Origin: Halothermothrix sp.
GTDB taxonomy: Bacteria > Bacillota > Halanaerobiia > DY22613
Reading direction: 5' to 3'
DNA length: 64,000 nt
Assembly: GCA_016841825.1 (NCBI GenBank)
Contig: JAENYK010000006.1
Coordinates: 186,001 to 250,000, forward strand
Shown: piece after piece, positions 43,971-53,155 of the stretch
How the letters are laid out: each line of letters opens with the position of its first letter
Position numbering within the stretch: position 1 is the stretch's first letter
Notes under the pieces: generated by a model
The model's input: only the letters and a program-made list of their open reading frames with translations
The model's database searches: none
What the model was told of the DNA's origin: nothing
Translations under genes and position numbers: made by a program

Positions 43971-44885
43971 ATGGAGTGGAATAAAGAGATTGGATTACAG
44001 GCTGTTCAGAGAATGCAGGAAAGAGCTTCATGCAGAGTATTTGCGGATAAACCTATTCCCGATGAGACCTTAAAAGAGGTGATTCAGACAGGGATTAGAG
44101 CAGCCAGTGGTGGGAATTTACAACCTTATTCGATAATTGTAGTCAAAGACAGGGAGAAGAATGTGCAGCTGGCTGAACTGTGTCATGGTCAGCAGTTTAT
44201 GGGGAAAGCTCCTGTTAACCTGATCTTTTTGTTGGATCACTACAAATTGAGTAGAATAGCAGCTCTGGAAAAAGCCCCATTCACTTCTGATAAGAGTTAT
44301 ATGCCGTTTTTGATTGGGCTTGAAGATGTGATCTGTTGTGCCCAATCTATTGAAACCGCTGCCTGGCAGTTGGGTATCGGTTCGGTATACATCGGCACTG
44401 TGAATAATGCCGGAAGAGAGATTGCGAAGATTTATAATCTACCTCAATATACTTATCCTGTGGTGATTTTGACATTGGGATATCCCAAAGCTGAATTATC
44501 TTTGCGTCCCCGACTACCTTATGAGTTGACTGTTTTTGAGGAGTGCTATCCGAATTTTACCGATGAAGAGATTATAGCAGGTTATCGGGCTAAATATGGA
44601 GATAATCTCCGACCCTTCCCGGGGGCTGAATCAGCCAGAGAGAGGTGGTTGGAAAGATTTGAACAGGCTCTATTGACTACTTATTCTAAGGAAGAGACTG
44701 CAGAGATTCTGGAAGAAGTGGTTGACCGGGGTGGATTTGAGACATTCCAGTCCCTCTATGGACTCCATTATCACGCCGGAGAGATGTTGGAGAGTGGAAA
44801 AGAGATTATGGAGATGTTGAAAGAACAGGGTCTAGAGCCATTTTATATGCGAGATCATATGGGAGTTCAACCCCGTCTGAAGTAG
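43971..44885 (+). CDS. nitroreductase family protein
   Basis: A 304-residue flavin (FMN) oxidoreductase. RASCRVFADKPIPDETLKEVI and AASGGNLQPYSIIVVKD are the FMN-binding N-terminal motifs; GIGSVYIGT and ILTLGYP are the matching later ones. It has a C-terminal extension (about 220-304) of helices beyond the standard fold. AAAGGAGG fixes the ATG at 43971. The last codons (MGVQPRLK and stop) lie inside an IS200/IS605-type remnant, so the native C-terminus seems to have been replaced. Confidence 0.85.
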   Translation: MEWNKEIGLQAVQRMQERASCRVFADKPIPDETLKEVIQTGIRAASGGNLQPYSIIVVKDREKNVQLAELCHGQQFMGKAPVNLIFLLDHYKLSRIAALEKAPFTSDKSYMPFLIGLEDVICCAQSIETAAWQLGIGSVYIGTVNNAGREIAKIYNLPQYTYPVVILTLGYPKAELSLRPRLPYELTVFEECYPNFTDEEIIAGYRAKYGDNLRPFPGAESARERWLERFEQALLTTYSKEETAEILEEVVDRGGFETFQSLYGLHYHAGEMLESGKEIMEMLKEQGLEPFYMRDHMGVQPRLK

Positions 44886-44932
44886 AACAAGGCAGCTCCC
44901 GCTTATAGAAGTAGGAGTCATAGAACTTAGAT
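44859..44932 (+). mobile_element. IS200/IS605-type end remnant fused to nitroreductase 3' end
   Basis: Aligns with 3467-3540 at 65 of 74 positions. The CTCCC hairpin is partly decayed. The first hairpin of the other copy is missing, replaced by nitroreductase sequence. The Old Yellow Enzyme ribosome site follows immediately. Confidence 0.55.
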
Positions 44933-44948
44933 ATAAGGAGTGAGTTAG

Positions 44949-45935
44949 ATGACAAATCTGTTAACACCTATTGCGATCAAGGGAATGTATCTTCGTAATC
45001 GAATTGTTCTGCCTCCGATGGCTACTGAGAAGGCGACTTCAGAGGGGATGGTAACCGATGAACTGATTGCCCATTATGTACGATATGCTAAAGCGGGGGT
45101 TGGTTTGATAATCTCTGAACATTCATATATATCACCCGAAGGAAAGAATAGCCCCCATCAGCTCAGTCTGGCAGATGATGGAGTGATAGAAGGCTTAAGT
45201 AGGTTGGCGAAAGCGATTCATCAGGCAGATGGTGCAGCCGGAATCCAGATCAACCACTGTGGTATGGCAGGTAAGCCCGCAATTATCGGACAGCCTGTAG
45301 GGCCATCGCCAATCTCAGATCCCCGTCGGGCAGGGGGAGAAACTGCACGGGAGTTGTCCAGAGAGGAGATCAAAAGATTGGTTAAAGCTTTTGCCCGGGC
45401 AGCTTTACGGGTGAAAGAAGCTGGCTTTAACATGGTAGAGATTCATTCAGCCCACGGTTATCTAATTAATCAATTTAATTCACCTCTGACCAATCAGCGG
45501 ACAGACGAGTATGGTGGTTCTTTGGAGAAGAGGTTCACCTTTGCCCGCGAAGTTGTGCAGGCTGTTCGGACGGCAGTGGGAGCAGAATTTCCGATTCTTC
45601 TTCGTCTGGGAGCAGATGACTTAATCGATGGTGGGCTGGCTCTGGAAGATTCTAAGTTGATGATTCCGGATCTGGTGGAAGCAGGTGTGGATGTTGTGGA
45701 TCTATCAGGTGGTCTGGGTGGTTATCGGTCTGATGGTCCGCAGGGTTATTTTACCTATTTGTCTGAAGGAATAAAACAGGTGATAGATGTGCCAGTGATT
45801 AATACTGGAGGAGTTCTGGATACTGAAGTAGCTAATCAGATAATCGTGGAAAATAAAGCTGATCTGGTGGGAGTTGGTCGGGCGATGCTCAAAGATTACT
45901 CCTGGGCAGAGAAGGCTATCAGAAAACTTTCTTAA
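44949..45935 (+). CDS. NADH:flavin oxidoreductase (Old Yellow Enzyme family)
   Basis: A 328-residue FMN barrel enzyme reducing activated C=C bonds. IKGMYLRNRIVLPPMATEKA, INHCGMAGKP and HSAHGYLINQFNSPLTNQRTDEYGGS are the family landmarks; INTGGV and VGVGRAML bind the FMN phosphate. No C-terminal [4Fe-4S]/FAD domain, so it is the short YqjM-like type. ATAAGGAG precedes the ATG. It may be cotranscribed with the nitroreductase. Confidence 0.9.
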   Translation: MTNLLTPIAIKGMYLRNRIVLPPMATEKATSEGMVTDELIAHYVRYAKAGVGLIISEHSYISPEGKNSPHQLSLADDGVIEGLSRLAKAIHQADGAAGIQINHCGMAGKPAIIGQPVGPSPISDPRRAGGETARELSREEIKRLVKAFARAALRVKEAGFNMVEIHSAHGYLINQFNSPLTNQRTDEYGGSLEKRFTFAREVVQAVRTAVGAEFPILLRLGADDLIDGGLALEDSKLMIPDLVEAGVDVVDLSGGLGGYRSDGPQGYFTYLSEGIKQVIDVPVINTGGVLDTEVANQIIVENKADLVGVGRAMLKDYSWAEKAIRKLS

Positions 45936-45978
45936 TAAGTAAAAATAACCATAGTGATGTAGGAAAGGAAGGGATTTG

Positions 45979-47037
45979 ATGAGCGATGTAAAATCTTTAA
46001 TTTATCGGGATGGGGAACTTAAGCTTCTGGATCAGCGAAAATTGCCAATAATTACTGAATTTATTAGTTGTCGTACGTATCAGGAGGTTGGTGAGTGTAT
46101 TCGGGAGATGGTGGTGCGGGGTGCTCCAGCTATTGGAGCGACTGCTGCATATGGGATGGCCATCGGTGCTTTGACCAGTGAGACTCAGGAAGTAAGTAGT
46201 TTGAGAGAAGAACTGGAGGAGGCTGCAGAATATCTCCGGGGGACCAGACCTACGGCGGTCAATCTGTTTTGGGCAATTGAGCGAATGTTGAAAGTTGCTG
46301 AAAAGAATAGTCAGCTCAGTGTTGATGAGTTGAAGAATAAATTATTGGAGGAAGCCCACCAGATCGCTGATGATGATATTGAGATTAATCGTCGGATCGG
46401 TAGTTATGGTGAGAAGTTGATCGCAGTAGGTGATACTGTTCTGACCCACTGTAATGCGGGTGCTCTGGCGACTGTGGATTATGGTACTGCCCTGGGGGTT
46501 ATTCGGGCTGCTCAGGAGGCTGGTAAGGAGATTAAGGTTTTTGCCGATGAGACCAGACCATATCTACAGGGGGCGAGACTCACTGCCTGGGAGATGGTTC
46601 AGGAACAGATTCCGGTTACTCTGATTACTGACAATATGGCAGGACATGCGATGAAGATTGGACGTATTCAGAAGATTGTTGTTGGAGCAGATCGAATTGC
46701 GGCAAATGGCGATACTGCGAATAAAATTGGTACATATTCTCTATCGGTTCTGGCTAAAGAGCATGGTATTCCTTTCTATATAGCAGCTCCAATCTCTACT
46801 TTTGATTTTACGATCAAAACAGGTGAGGAGATTCCAATTGAAGAACGGTCTTCACGGGAAGTTACACATGTTTTTGATGTACAGATTGCTCCTGAAGGTG
46901 TAGATGTATTTAATCCAGCATTTGACGTAACACCCCATGAGAATATTACTGCTATTATCACCGAATATGGTGTAATAGAGAACCCTGATGCTGAAAAGAT
47001 AGCAGCATTGCGGAGTCAAATTGAAAAGGAGGTTTGA
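45979..47037 (+). CDS. mtnA: methylthioribose-1-phosphate isomerase
   Basis: Converts methylthioribose-1-phosphate to methylthioribulose-1-phosphate in methionine salvage; related proteins may use 5-deoxyribose phosphate. VRGAPAIGATAAYGMA, THCNAGALATVDYGTALGVI and the catalytic region GADRIAANGDTANKIGTY are clear. 352 residues, normal. ATG 45979 follows AGGAAAGG; an in-frame TTG one codon earlier is less likely. First of three linked genes for SAM by-products. Confidence 0.95.
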   Translation: MSDVKSLIYRDGELKLLDQRKLPIITEFISCRTYQEVGECIREMVVRGAPAIGATAAYGMAIGALTSETQEVSSLREELEEAAEYLRGTRPTAVNLFWAIERMLKVAEKNSQLSVDELKNKLLEEAHQIADDDIEINRRIGSYGEKLIAVGDTVLTHCNAGALATVDYGTALGVIRAAQEAGKEIKVFADETRPYLQGARLTAWEMVQEQIPVTLITDNMAGHAMKIGRIQKIVVGADRIAANGDTANKIGTYSLSVLAKEHGIPFYIAAPISTFDFTIKTGEEIPIEERSSREVTHVFDVQIAPEGVDVFNPAFDVTPHENITAIITEYGVIENPDAEKIAALRSQIEKEV

Positions 47038-47040
47038 AGA

Positions 47041-48294
47041 TTGAAAAGAGAATCTAAAGTAAGGGATATGAAGTTAGCTGGTGAGGGTCATCGTCGAATC
47101 GAATGGGTAAAGGAACATATGCCTGTTTTGAATGAGGTAAGAAGCATTTTTGAGAAAGAACAGCCATTTAAAGGTTTGACTGTGGCGATCTGTCTACATC
47201 TGGAGGCAAAGACTGCCTATCTGGCAAAAGTTATGCAGGCTGGTGGGGCTGATGTAGTGATCACTGGATCTAATCCTCTATCTACGCAAGATCCCGTGGC
47301 GGCAGCTCTGGTTGATGATGGGATCACTGTGTATGACTGGCACGGATGTACTGCAGAAGAGTATCATCAACAACTCCAATGGGTGTTGGATTGTCAACCA
47401 GATCTGTTAATTGATGATGGTGGCGATATGGTCCATATGTTACACACAGAGCGTCAGGAATTATTGGAAAAGATTCGTGGTGGTGCTGAAGAGACAACCA
47501 CTGGAATTCATCGTCTGGTAGCGATGGATAAGTCCGGGGAGTTGAGATTTCCAATGGTTGCGGTAAATGATGCTTATTGTAAGTATTTATTTGATAACCG
47601 ATATGGTACTGGTCAATCTACCTGGGATGGAATTATGCGGACAACCAATCTGGTTGTAGCGGGAACCAGTGTGGTTGTGGTAGGTTATGGCTGGTGTGGT
47701 AAAGGAATCGCCATGCGGGCCAAAGGTCTGGGGGCAAATGTTATAGTTACTGAGATCGACCCGATCAAAGCCAATGAAGCAATTATGGATGGTTTTAGAG
47801 TAATGCCAATGATTGAGGCAGCAAAAATTGGTGATTATTTTGTTACTGTAACAGGTAACATTAGTGTTATTCGTAAAGAGCATTTTGCGGTGATGAAAGA
47901 TAAGGCGATCATGTGTAATGCAGGTCACTTCGATGTTGAGATTGACAAAAATGATCTGGGAGAGATGGCAGATAGCGTTAAAGAGGTTCGGCACAATATT
48001 GATGAGTATCTGCTGCCCGATGGTCGGAAATTGTATCTGTTGGCAGGCGGTCGTCTGGTTAATCTGGCTTCGGGTGATGGTCATCCGGCAGAGATTATGG
48101 ATATGACTTTTGCTTTACAGGCGATGGCGATCAAAAATGTGAATGAGAATTACGCCAACCTGCAGGCTAAGGTTTACCCAGTACCTGCAGAGATTGATCA
48201 GAAGGTAGCGAATTTGCGGCTGAAATCTTTAGCAGTCAATATAGATCATCTCACTCCAGAACAAGAAAAATACCTGAATAGTTGGAAGGTTTAA
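47041..48294 (+). CDS. ahcY: adenosylhomocysteinase
   Basis: Hydrolyses S-adenosylhomocysteine to adenosine and homocysteine with NAD+. The NAD site [22 protein letters not shown] is diagnostic. 417 residues, the compact form of thermophiles and Firmicutes. TTG start at 47041, preceded by AAAAGGAGG at 8 bases inside the end of mtn[19 protein letters not shown] ends the protein as usual. Confidence 0.96.
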   Translation: MKRESKVRDMKLAGEGHRRIEWVKEHMPVLNEVRSIFEKEQPFKGLTVAICLHLEAKTAYLAKVMQAGGADVVITGSNPLSTQDPVAAALVDDGITVYDWHGCTAEEYHQQLQWVLDCQPDLLIDDGGDMVHMLHTERQELLEKIRGGAEETTTGIHRLVAMDKSGELRFPMVAVNDAYCKYLFDNRYGTGQSTWDGIMRTTNLVVAGTSVVVVGYGWCGKGIAMRAKGLGANVIVTEIDPIKANEAIMDGFRVMPMIEAAKIGDYFVTVTGNISVIRKEHFAVMKDKAIMCNAGHFDVEIDKNDLGEMADSVKEVRHNIDEYLLPDGRKLYLLAGGRLVNLASGDGHPAEIMDMTFALQAMAIKNVNENYANLQAKVYPVPAEIDQKVANLRLKSLAVNIDHLTPEQEKYLNSWKV

Positions 48295-48307
48295 GGGGGC
48301 TTTAGCC

Positions 48308-49612
48308 ATGGGAAAACTATTAATTCACGGTGCTGATTTAATGACCATGTGTGAAGATACACCGATTATTCACGATAGTGCTGTGGTCATTGAACAGGAT
48401 GAGTTTGTCTTTATCGGTGAAGAACAAGATCTACCGCAGGAGTGGACTTATGATCGGACTATTGAGGCTGCGGATCAGGTAATTATGCCCGGGATGATTA
48501 ACACCCATAATCATGCAGCGATGATTTTGCTCAGAAGCTATGCCGATGATCTGCCATTAATGGAATGGTTGGAGCAGAAGATCTGGCCTATTGAGGCTAA
48601 GTTGACTGCCGAAGATGTGTACTGGGGGTCACTGGGTGCGATTGTGGAGATGATTAAATCGGGGACTACCTGTTTTGCCGATATGTATTTTTTTATGGAT
48701 GAGACGGCGAAAGCGGTAGAAGAGTCGGGAATTCGGGGAGTCTTATCTCATGGAATGATAGGGGTTGGCCCTAATGGAGCGGATGATCTGAGGATAGCCC
48801 GTCAGTTCTGCCTGGATTGGGAAAAGAGAGCTGATGGACGGATTCAGACGATGCTAGGTCCCCATGCTCCATTTACCTGCCCGCCAGACTATCTGGGAAA
48901 GATTCTGGATATCGCAGGTGAGATTGATAAACCATTACATATTCATCTCAGTGAGACATTGTCTGAAGTGAAGGATATTCAAAAACAGTATGGGAAGACT
49001 CCGATTAAGTTGGTAGCTGAGGTGGGGTTGTTTGAGCATCCGGTATTGGCCGCTCACTGTGTTCACCTGAGTGATGAGGATTTTGAAATTCTGAAAGCAG
49101 CGAAAGCTCTGGGAATAGCCCATAATCCACAGAGTAATATGAAGCTGGCTTCGGGTATTGCTCCGGTTCAACGGATGTTGAAAGAGGGATTAGTTGTGGG
49201 GATTGGAACAGATGGGGCTTCCAGTAATAATAATTTGGATCTCTTAGAGGAGATGAGTACAGCAGCCCTGTTGGCGAAGATTGGTACCATGGATTCGACT
49301 GCATTACCTTCCGGAGAGTGTTTACGGATGGCGACTATCTACGGTGCTAAAGCACTGGGACAGGGTGAGCAGTTGGGTACTCTGGAGGTTGGGAAGAAAG
49401 CTGACCTGGTGATTTTAGATTTTAAGAAGCCGCATTTAGTTCCCCGGCATAATATTATGGCTCATACGGTGTATTCTGCCCAGTCGAGTGATATCATGAC
49501 AGTAATTGTTAATGGGCAGATTGTGATGGAGAATCGGGAGTTAAAGACTGTGGATGAGGAACGGATTATGTTTGAAGTTGAGCGGTGTGCGGGAGAATTA
49601 CTCAGGCGATGA
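48308..49612 (+). CDS. mtaD: 5-methylthioadenosine/S-adenosylhomocysteine deaminase
   Basis: A 434-residue zinc amidohydrolase of the TrzA/AtzA group that deaminates MTA, SAH and adenosine. Motifs are HNHAAMIL in INTHNHAAMILLRSYADDLP, HIHLSET, AAHCVHL and GTDGASSNNNLD. Together with mtnA and ahcY it forms a pathway for MTA and SAH removal. AAGGGGG precedes the ATG. Confidence 0.95.
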   Translation: MGKLLIHGADLMTMCEDTPIIHDSAVVIEQDEFVFIGEEQDLPQEWTYDRTIEAADQVIMPGMINTHNHAAMILLRSYADDLPLMEWLEQKIWPIEAKLTAEDVYWGSLGAIVEMIKSGTTCFADMYFFMDETAKAVEESGIRGVLSHGMIGVGPNGADDLRIARQFCLDWEKRADGRIQTMLGPHAPFTCPPDYLGKILDIAGEIDKPLHIHLSETLSEVKDIQKQYGKTPIKLVAEVGLFEHPVLAAHCVHLSDEDFEILKAAKALGIAHNPQSNMKLASGIAPVQRMLKEGLVVGIGTDGASSNNNLDLLEEMSTAALLAKIGTMDSTALPSGECLRMATIYGAKALGQGEQLGTLEVGKKADLVILDFKKPHLVPRHNIMAHTVYSAQSSDIMTVIVNGQIVMENRELKTVDEERIMFEVERCAGELLRR

Positions 49613-49636
49613 ATGATTATTTTCTCCGTTGTGTGA

Positions 49637-49670
49637 AGAAAACTGGTCTTAATTGAGAGACCAGTTTTCT
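49637..49670 (+). terminator. hairpin terminator of mtnA-ahcY-mtaD
   Basis: AGAAAACTGGTCT (49637-49649) pairs with 49658-49670; the 3' arm contains TTTTCT. Confidence 0.75.
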
Positions 49671-50110
49671 GTTGTCTACCGGGAGAATTTACTGAAAAAA
49701 GATCTTATCCTATAAGGTCTGGGGGGGAATTTTGAGCTTAATTGAGGAGTTATTACGACAGCATTTGACAAAGTTCTGGGTAAAAATATGGTGAAATTTG
49801 TTGTAATATTAGATTGTCTCTGGAAAATTATTAGGAAATTATACTCATATATTATTCCTTGCCAGTATTTGGCGGATAATTTTACTTGTTGGGTGAAGGA
49901 TATAAAACACGAATAGCGAATATTTTAGTATAGCAAAGTGTTTACAACTTTAGCGGTAAAAATGATAATATTTTTGGGTGAACGCAAATATAATTTAGCA
50001 TGAGAGGTGTTTCGGGTGTTTCGGGTTGTAAAAGGTCTCCGTCTAAATAATTGAAATAGACCCAGCAGCGAGTATTGAGTAGGAGGTCTTAGAAGAAGGG
50101 AGAGTCCAAT
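49671..50110. other. intergenic region, no gene seen
   Basis: 440 bases of low-complexity A/T-rich sequence. A short tandem repeat GTGTTTCGG x2 lies near 50007-50025. The radC-like promoter should be here but no strong match was found. Confidence 0.3.
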
Positions 50111-50845
50111 ATGAAAAAGTTAATTTGTTCAACATGTGGAGTAGAGATTCAGGAGCAAGATGTATTAGGTATTGGGACATTTGATAAAAATATTGGGAAA
50201 TTTGCTGGCTTAACGGTAGTTACTTTCCGCTGCTCTAATTGTCATCAAAAGGAATATCAGGTTGTAGACCATAACCCCTTCACTAAAACTAGCGAAATTA
50301 ATGTTCATCCAGAATTGACTCCTGAGGAAGTAGTTCTGGTTCAGCGCGAGGCGAGTATTAGTTGTAATGACCAGGTAGATTTCTTTGAACAGATGAAAAT
50401 GATTAAAACTGTTGATGAGTTTCTGGTAAAATGCAGCCAACATCGTTTTGAAAAGATGACCCATGTAGGTCAGGAGATTCAGACTCCGACTGATGTGTAT
50501 AATTTATTTGTTAAGTATAATGGTCTGGATAAAAAACGGATGATGGTAGTTTTTCTGGATGAAGAAAGTAAATTGGTCTCCTGGGAGTTATTTGGTGAAG
50601 GCACTACTAAACGAATTAATTTTGATCCAAAAAATATTTTTCGCACAGCTTTATTGTTACCACAGCAGGTTTCTGTGATTCTGGCTCATAATCATTTTAC
50701 CCATATTTCAACTCCTTCGAAAAAGGATATTCTTCGAACCAAGCGGTTGGTTAAAGCGGGAGAAATTTTGGGGATAGATTTTTTGGATCATGTGCTTATC
50801 CATCAGGAGGGTTATAAGAGTTTTGATCAATTGAATCTGATATAG
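50111..50845 (+). CDS. RadC-like JAB-domain protein with N-terminal zinc finger
   Basis: A 244-residue protein. Residues 1-50 hold two Cys pairs (CSTCG and CSNCH), a zinc ribbon. The C-terminal half resembles RadC/MPN+: VSVILAHNHFTHISTPSKKDI then AGEILGIDFLDHVLIH. The two His of HxH and the Asp ten residues later, which bind zinc in RadC, are kept, but the usual HNHPSGDP reads HNHFTHIS. The middle lacks the HhH motif of RadC. A DNA-processing or deubiquitinase-like peptidase role is only a guess. Confidence 0.65.
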   Translation: MKKLICSTCGVEIQEQDVLGIGTFDKNIGKFAGLTVVTFRCSNCHQKEYQVVDHNPFTKTSEINVHPELTPEEVVLVQREASISCNDQVDFFEQMKMIKTVDEFLVKCSQHRFEKMTHVGQEIQTPTDVYNLFVKYNGLDKKRMMVVFLDEESKLVSWELFGEGTTKRINFDPKNIFRTALLLPQQVSVILAHNHFTHISTPSKKDILRTKRLVKAGEILGIDFLDHVLIHQEGYKSFDQLNLI

Positions 50846-50851
50846 TAAGCG

Positions 50852-50884
50852 ACCTGTAGCGGGAGAGCTACAGGTTTTGTTTTT
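50852..50884 (+). terminator. terminator after the radC-like gene
   Basis: ACCTGTAGC-GGGAGA-GCTACAGGT (50852-50875) followed by TTTGTTTTT. Confidence 0.9.
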
Positions 50885-50999
50885 GGTTGGAAAGTTTGCC
50901 GGAAGATTATTTCTGATAGGCTTAAAGCATATAATTCTATGAAGAACTAAATTGTTCACTGGTTTAACGAATTTTTAATAAAAGGATTGATCTGGAGGA

Positions 51000-51028
51000 T
51001 TGACAGCACCGGGCAGAGATGCTAAAAT
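51000..51028 (+). promoter_or_regulatory. promoter of the TetR/TolC/RND operon
   Basis: TTGACA (51000-51005), 17 bases, TAAAAT (51023-51028). Confidence 0.85.
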
Positions 51029-51037
51029 GAAAGTATC

Positions 51038-51058
51038 GACTGACCATTCGGTCGAGTC
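51038..51058. promoter_or_regulatory. candidate TetR operator
   Basis: GACC-ATTC-GGTC with flanking GACT and GAGTC lies about 10 bases after the -10 box, where a bound repressor would block transcription. It is of the type TetR-family regulators of efflux operons bind. Confidence 0.6.
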
Positions 51059-51120
51059 CTCAAAATCTTTGATATCTGGGAAGAATTTGTGAAATAAGTT
51101 GTAGGAAGGGAGGTAATTCA

Positions 51121-51738
51121 ATGGTAGGACAACCCAACACTACTCGCGCTAGTATTTTGCAGGCAGCTTTAGAACTTTTCGCTGAAAAAGGATTTCACGA
51201 GACTTCTATGGCTTCTGTTGCTGAAAGGGCAGGAGTTGGGAAGGGAACTTTGTATTGGCATTTTTCAAGTAAAGATGAGATGTTTAGAACTGTATTAACT
51301 GAGAGAGGTGACATCTTCAATTCAGAGGTTGAGAAGCTGATGGAGAATGTGCAGCAGGGAGAAATGAAACCCGATCGGGCTTTGAGGGAATTTATCAGGA
51401 TAAAGATGGTGTTAATTGTCGAAAATAAGGATTTGTCTCAGATATTTCTCAATAATATGCACTATACAGATAGGGAGATTAAAATGAAATTGCTGCAGAT
51501 GAATAAGAAGATGATCGGTAGTGTTAAGGAGATTATTACTCTGGGTATTGAACAGGGTTTGTTTAATCCGGGACCGGCAAGGGAGATAGCAATAGCACTT
51601 ATTGGGATGACTAATAGTCTGGGATCAGTGATTCTTCATGATGATGTTACTGATCCATCACAGATAACAGATTTTGCTTATAAATTGGTTTTACATGGGA
51701 TATGTGGAAATATTGAAGGAGGGTCGAGCAGTGATTAG
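51121..51738 (+). CDS. TetR family transcriptional repressor
   Basis: A 205-residue regulator with an N-terminal HTH (RASILQAALELFAEKGFHETSM, VGKGTLYWHFSSKDEMF). The C-terminal ligand domain probably senses efflux substrates. It is the first gene of the efflux operon and overlaps tolC by 8 bases, so it most likely autoregulates the whole unit through the site at 51038. GGGAGG precedes the ATG. Confidence 0.92.
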   Translation: MVGQPNTTRASILQAALELFAEKGFHETSMASVAERAGVGKGTLYWHFSSKDEMFRTVLTERGDIFNSEVEKLMENVQQGEMKPDRALREFIRIKMVLIVENKDLSQIFLNNMHYTDREIKMKLLQMNKKMIGSVKEIITLGIEQGLFNPGPAREIAIALIGMTNSLGSVILHDDVTDPSQITDFAYKLVLHGICGNIEGGSSSD

Positions 51739-53155
51739 AAAAGGGTTACTGATCTTATTGACAATAATCCTGGTTATCTTCTCTGGGTGTGTAGTTCTGG
51801 GAGCAGATAATCAGTTAAGTTTTGAAGATGCGTTATGGTTGGCTTTGGAGAATAATGGGACTTTGCAAACCAGTGATCTGGATGTGGAAAAAGCAGAGGT
51901 GGATTTAGATGTTGCTTATCGGAACCTGCTGCCGCAGATTAGTTTGCAGAGTACATACACCAGATTGGATGAAGGTGTACCTACTCCGACGGGGGAGTAT
52001 ATGCCAATTCCGACTGGGCAGAGTATTCCGATGGTTATCCCGATCCCCGGCATGGGTGACGTTCCTGTGGAGTTCCCGATAGTTGGTACTCTACCAGTGA
52101 CAGAAGAAGGCTCAGCAAATATGTTCAACACCCAGATTACGCTGCAGCAGCCGCTGTTTGTCGGCGGAAAAGCATTGTTGGGGATAAGTATGGCGAAAAA
52201 AGGTGTAGACCTGGCTCAAATACAAAATGAGCAGGCTGCAGCAGATATATTGTATGGTGTGATTCAGAGTTATTATAATCTGGTGTTGGCTGAAGAGATG
52301 TTGGCAATTCAACGAAATTCTCTGAAGCTCCTGGAAGAACATGAGCGGATTGCCCGGGTGAATTATGAGGCGGGGCTGGTTTTGAAGAGTGATCTGTTAC
52401 AGATTGAGATTGAGAAGCGCAAAGCAGTACAGGGATTGAAGAGTGGTGAGAATGGAGTTTATCTGGCTAAACGACAGTTGGCTGATCTGCTGGGATTGGA
52501 TGGGATTAATTATGAGATTCTTCGACCTGAAGCGAAACCGGAGCTAAAATCCCGGGAGAATCAGGATTGGTTATATTCTGCTGCCCTGAATTCCCGAACA
52601 GAGCTGCAGGCTCTGGAGATTAGTCAGCAGATGTTGGAAGATAATCTGAAGATGTCAAAAAGATATTATTGGCCGAACATAGTTCTGATGGGGAATTATA
52701 GTTGGCAGGGTAGTGAGCTTAATTTTGAGGATGGAAGTTGGAATATCTCGCTGGCTGCTACGATGCAGGTTTTTGATGGGGGAATCTCTAATAAGGAACA
52801 GTCGGGAATTGAATTGCAGATAGACAAATTGAAGCTGTCGCAAGAAAGTCTATCACAGATGGTTGAATTGGAGTTAGAAGAAGCTCTGTTGAAGATGGAA
52901 GAGGCTAAAGATGGAATAGCTCTGCAGGAGCTGAGTCGGGAAAATGCCCAGGAAAATCTGCGGCTGACTAATGAACGATACAAAGCGGGAGTTGGGACCA
53001 ATCTGGATGTGTTAAATGCCCAATCTCTGTGGGAAAATACGGAATTGAGTTATTTTCAGGGATCAGTTCAGTATGAGTTGAGTCTCTACAAAGTTATGTA
53101 CAAGGCAGGTATTCTGGTTGATTATTGTAAGGAGGTTATGGAGAGTGAAAAATAA
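51731..53155 (+). CDS. TolC family outer membrane efflux protein
   Basis: A 474-residue channel protein: signal sequence (GLLILLTIILVIFSGCVVLGA; the FSGC resembles a lipobox), then two repeats of long helices with TolC motifs such as QISLQSTYTRLDEG, NAQSLWENTELSY and ALLKMEEAKD. It spans the outer membrane and periplasm, and so implies a diderm envelope. GTG at 51731 with GGAGGG upstream; an earlier in-frame ATG at 51674 lies within tetR and lacks a ribosome site. Confidence 0.9.
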   Translation: MIRKGLLILLTIILVIFSGCVVLGADNQLSFEDALWLALENNGTLQTSDLDVEKAEVDLDVAYRNLLPQISLQSTYTRLDEGVPTPTGEYMPIPTGQSIPMVIPIPGMGDVPVEFPIVGTLPVTEEGSANMFNTQITLQQPLFVGGKALLGISMAKKGVDLAQIQNEQAAADILYGVIQSYYNLVLAEEMLAIQRNSLKLLEEHERIARVNYEAGLVLKSDLLQIEIEKRKAVQGLKSGENGVYLAKRQLADLLGLDGINYEILRPEAKPELKSRENQDWLYSAALNSRTELQALEISQQMLEDNLKMSKRYYWPNIVLMGNYSWQGSELNFEDGSWNISLAATMQVFDGGISNKEQSGIELQIDKLKLSQESLSQMVELELEEALLKMEEAKDGIALQELSRENAQENLRLTNERYKAGVGTNLDVLNAQSLWENTELSYFQGSVQYELSLYKVMYKAGILVDYCKEVMESEK

